Below the pieces are notes generated by a model. It had not been told where the DNA came from and searched no databases. It was given only the letters and a program-made list of their open reading frames with translations. This document shows, one piece after another, positions 15,431 to 15,710 of a DNA stretch of 15,710 nucleotides (the stretch's first letter is position 1; each line of letters begins with the position of its first letter). The position numbers were made by a program, and so were the translations under genes. This DNA is from Lachnospiraceae bacterium. GTDB lineage: Bacteria; Bacillota; Clostridia; Lachnospirales; Lachnospiraceae. The stretch is taken from NCBI GenBank assembly GCA_900752065.1, contig CAADTT010000053.1:1-15710 (forward strand), written 5' to 3'.

Positions 15431-15568
15431 CTGCTTTTGCCAGTCCCCCGAAAGCGTCTGCACCTTCGGTTTTCAGACAAATATGTTTCCTCCGCCGGCT
15501 GCTTTCTTCGCAGTCACTGAATACACAAAACACTAAATATCTGAGTATTGCGGATAAACAACATAAGT

Positions 15569-15597
15569 ATGATATCACAACCATTTTAAAAAGTCAA
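15569..15597 (-). promoter_or_regulatory. Strong sigma-70-type promoter for tRNA-Arg and the SH3-domain gene
   Basis: TTGACT (15592-15597) and TATCAT (15569-15574) are 17 bases apart on the minus strand. The -10 is preceded by TGA, an extended -10 TGn. Transcription would start near 15562, giving a leader of about 130 bases before the tRNA 5' end. This is unusually long for a single tRNA gene. Confidence 0.8.
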
Positions 15598-15697
15598 CGT
15601 ACCTGCTGCGGAAACAGCATTGAAAGGTAAATATATCTTTTAGCCTGCCGATATTATAAAAATGCTTTTTTCACCATTCTCTCTATTTTTGAATGGG

Positions 15698-15706
15698 TTA
15701 TCCACA
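15698..15706. other. Single DnaA-box-like 9-mer at the window edge
   Basis: TTATCCACA matches the consensus DnaA box. Only one copy is seen and no dnaA or dnaN is present, so it may be chance or the edge of something outside the window. The surrounding 15601-15710 is A/T-rich with no gene or convincing terminator that I can support. Confidence 0.3.
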
Positions 15707-15710
15707 TCAA

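Noticed and set aside
15698..15706. DnaA box considered as evidence for a replication origin
   Set aside because: There is only one copy, with no dnaA, dnaN, gidA or box cluster in the window.

Overview
The window looks like a chromosomal stretch of a Gram-positive gut anaerobe of the Clostridia, most likely family Lachnospiraceae. This rests on mid-range base composition (by eye, close to half G+C), AGGAGG-type ribosome sites before almost every gene, a Sec/lipobox lipoprotein, a divergent Lachnospiraceae-style NAD-dependent DNA ligase, and intergenic palindromes. Genus and species cannot be fixed from the sequence alone. I see no phage, insertion sequence, CRISPR array or rRNA. Eleven protein genes are called, ten on the minus strand and one (DedA family) on the plus strand, plus one tRNA.

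Region 1 (139-6387, minus) is a four-gene operon read right to left: a beta-helix-like surface lipoprotein, a very long membrane-fusion/adaptor protein with a Gly/Ser/Gln-rich linker, an ABC ATPase and a MacB/FtsX-type permease. The last three have the order of the YknX-YknY-YknZ / MacA-MacB tripartite exporters. The gaps are 23 and 11 bases and the last junction is an ATGA overlap. The lipoprotein and the adaptor share an unusual ERPEGG-type acidic/Gly/Pro motif, which makes this the most interesting candidate system in the window.

Region 2 (6565-8246) holds a GufA-type ZIP metal transporter (minus) and a divergent DedA-family membrane protein (plus). The 224-base gap between them carries a near-perfect 55-nt hairpin. 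DedA ends in a bidirectional terminator shared with the convergent metA.

Region 3 (8293-13655, minus) is a tight operon rluF-ligA-cls-metA: a 23S rRNA pseudouridine synthase, an NAD-dependent DNA ligase, a cardiolipin synthase and homoserine O-acetyltransferase. Upstream of rluF is a 98-nt imperfect palindrome with a good promoter just outside it.

Region 4 (13840-15710, minus) holds an unrecognised 147-residue helical protein, a membrane-anchored SH3-domain protein with a strong terminator, and tRNA-Arg(CCG). A textbook promoter lies about 130 bases upstream of the tRNA. The open frame of the SH3 gene runs back through the tRNA, so a naive start would create a false N-terminus; the real start is a GTG at 15313. 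The last 110 bases hold no gene I can support.
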